Origin: Baylisascaris procyonis
Lineage: Eukaryota > Nematoda > Chromadorea > Rhabditida > Ascarididae
Length of the DNA stretch: 64,000 nt
Direction of reading: 5' to 3'
NCBI GenBank assembly: GCA_037389465.1
Contig: JAZARR010000099.1
Location: forward strand, 1 to 64,000
In this document: piece by piece, positions 63,527 to 64,000 of the stretch
Numbering within the stretch: position 1 is the stretch's first letter
How the letters are laid out: every line of letters starts with the position of its first letter
Position numbers and translations under genes: made by a program
Notes under the pieces: model-generated
Databases searched by the model: none
What the model saw: only the letters and a program-made list of their open reading frames with translations
What the model was told of the DNA's origin: nothing

Positions 63527-64000
63527 GTATGAAATTATACTGAATTTTATTTTATTCAAAAGATGAAATATACTGACGAAATTAGAAGATATGCGTAGCC
63601 TGTTATTAAGTGCATTCTTATGGACTCCGATTTTGAGATGCATCAGATTTCCTTCATGTAATTCCCGACAGAGTTATTTAACATCCTTCGAGATGACACT
63701 GGACTGTTACATGACAATGAAAACGTTTCGTTGCTTATGACGGTGGGTACTGTACTATTACATGTGAAATTATTTTCCATGTCGGAATTATTCTACTCAC
63801 AGAAGTGACTAGCGCTCAAATCCACTGCAGAAGACTGCCCTTTGCAAGCCCTGCTATAGCGTTGCTTAGAGCTTTGCGAGTAAAGTTTAGACTCATTGAA
63901 ACGTCGCTAACACTTTGTGAAACTGACGAGTCAAACAGAAGGTTTCCTGAGTGGGCCAGATTCACCCACGCAACTTTGTGTTTCCGATTTCGGTAATTTT

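Overview
The window looks like nuclear DNA from a clade V (strongylid or hookworm-like) parasitic nematode. It is AT-rich, with short exons, introns from about 0.3 to 2.5 kb, and acceptors of the TTTTCAG/TTTGCAG type. Several genes have such an acceptor only a few bases before the ATG, the layout expected for spliced-leader trans-splicing. The recognisable proteins belong to families that are expanded in or restricted to nematodes. I found no rRNA, tRNA, CRISPR array, intact transposon or bacterial-type operon. The longest simple open frames in the CA-rich repeat are artefacts. The real genes had to be assembled exon by exon from splice sites and reading phase.

Layout: (1) 3.8-8.2 kb, + strand: a five-exon gene for a secreted, membrane-anchored TPM-domain protein of the MOLO-1 type. 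(2) 8.3-24 kb: mostly intergenic, with a CA-rich minisatellite, short tandem repeats, a miRNA-like hairpin and two orphan exon-like segments. (3) 24.2-24.7 kb, - strand: weak exon candidates, head to head with (4) 25.0-36.3 kb, + strand: an 11-exon D2-like dopamine receptor gene encoding about 625 aa, with all seven helices and a long third intracellular loop. It is followed at 36.6-37.6 kb by serine-rich exons that may be an alternative C-terminal tail. (5) 39.25-40.42 kb, - strand: a complete three-exon transthyretin-like (TTR) secreted protein. (6) 41.7-44.2 kb: two unidentified exon groups, one with a CtBP-type PIDLT motif next to a 101-bp (TA)n tract. (7) 46.5-63.5 kb: a cluster of four two-exon genes (three complete, one cut by the window end) encoding small prepropeptides. 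Each complete gene has a signal peptide, a short pro-region, an R-[VI]-K-R cleavage site and an aromatic/glycine/proline-rich mature peptide, resembling the nematode YGGW-type neuropeptide-like/antimicrobial peptides.

The peptide cluster is the most interesting part. The three complete genes share the same architecture, with a phase-2 intron five to six residues before the cleavage site, but the mature peptides differ sharply: one Trp/Arg-rich, one Tyr/Trp-rich, one Tyr/Pro/His-rich. This suggests a local family with a conserved secretion and processing module and fast-changing effector peptides. The dopamine receptor, TPM-domain and TTR genes are independent of it and simply lie nearby.
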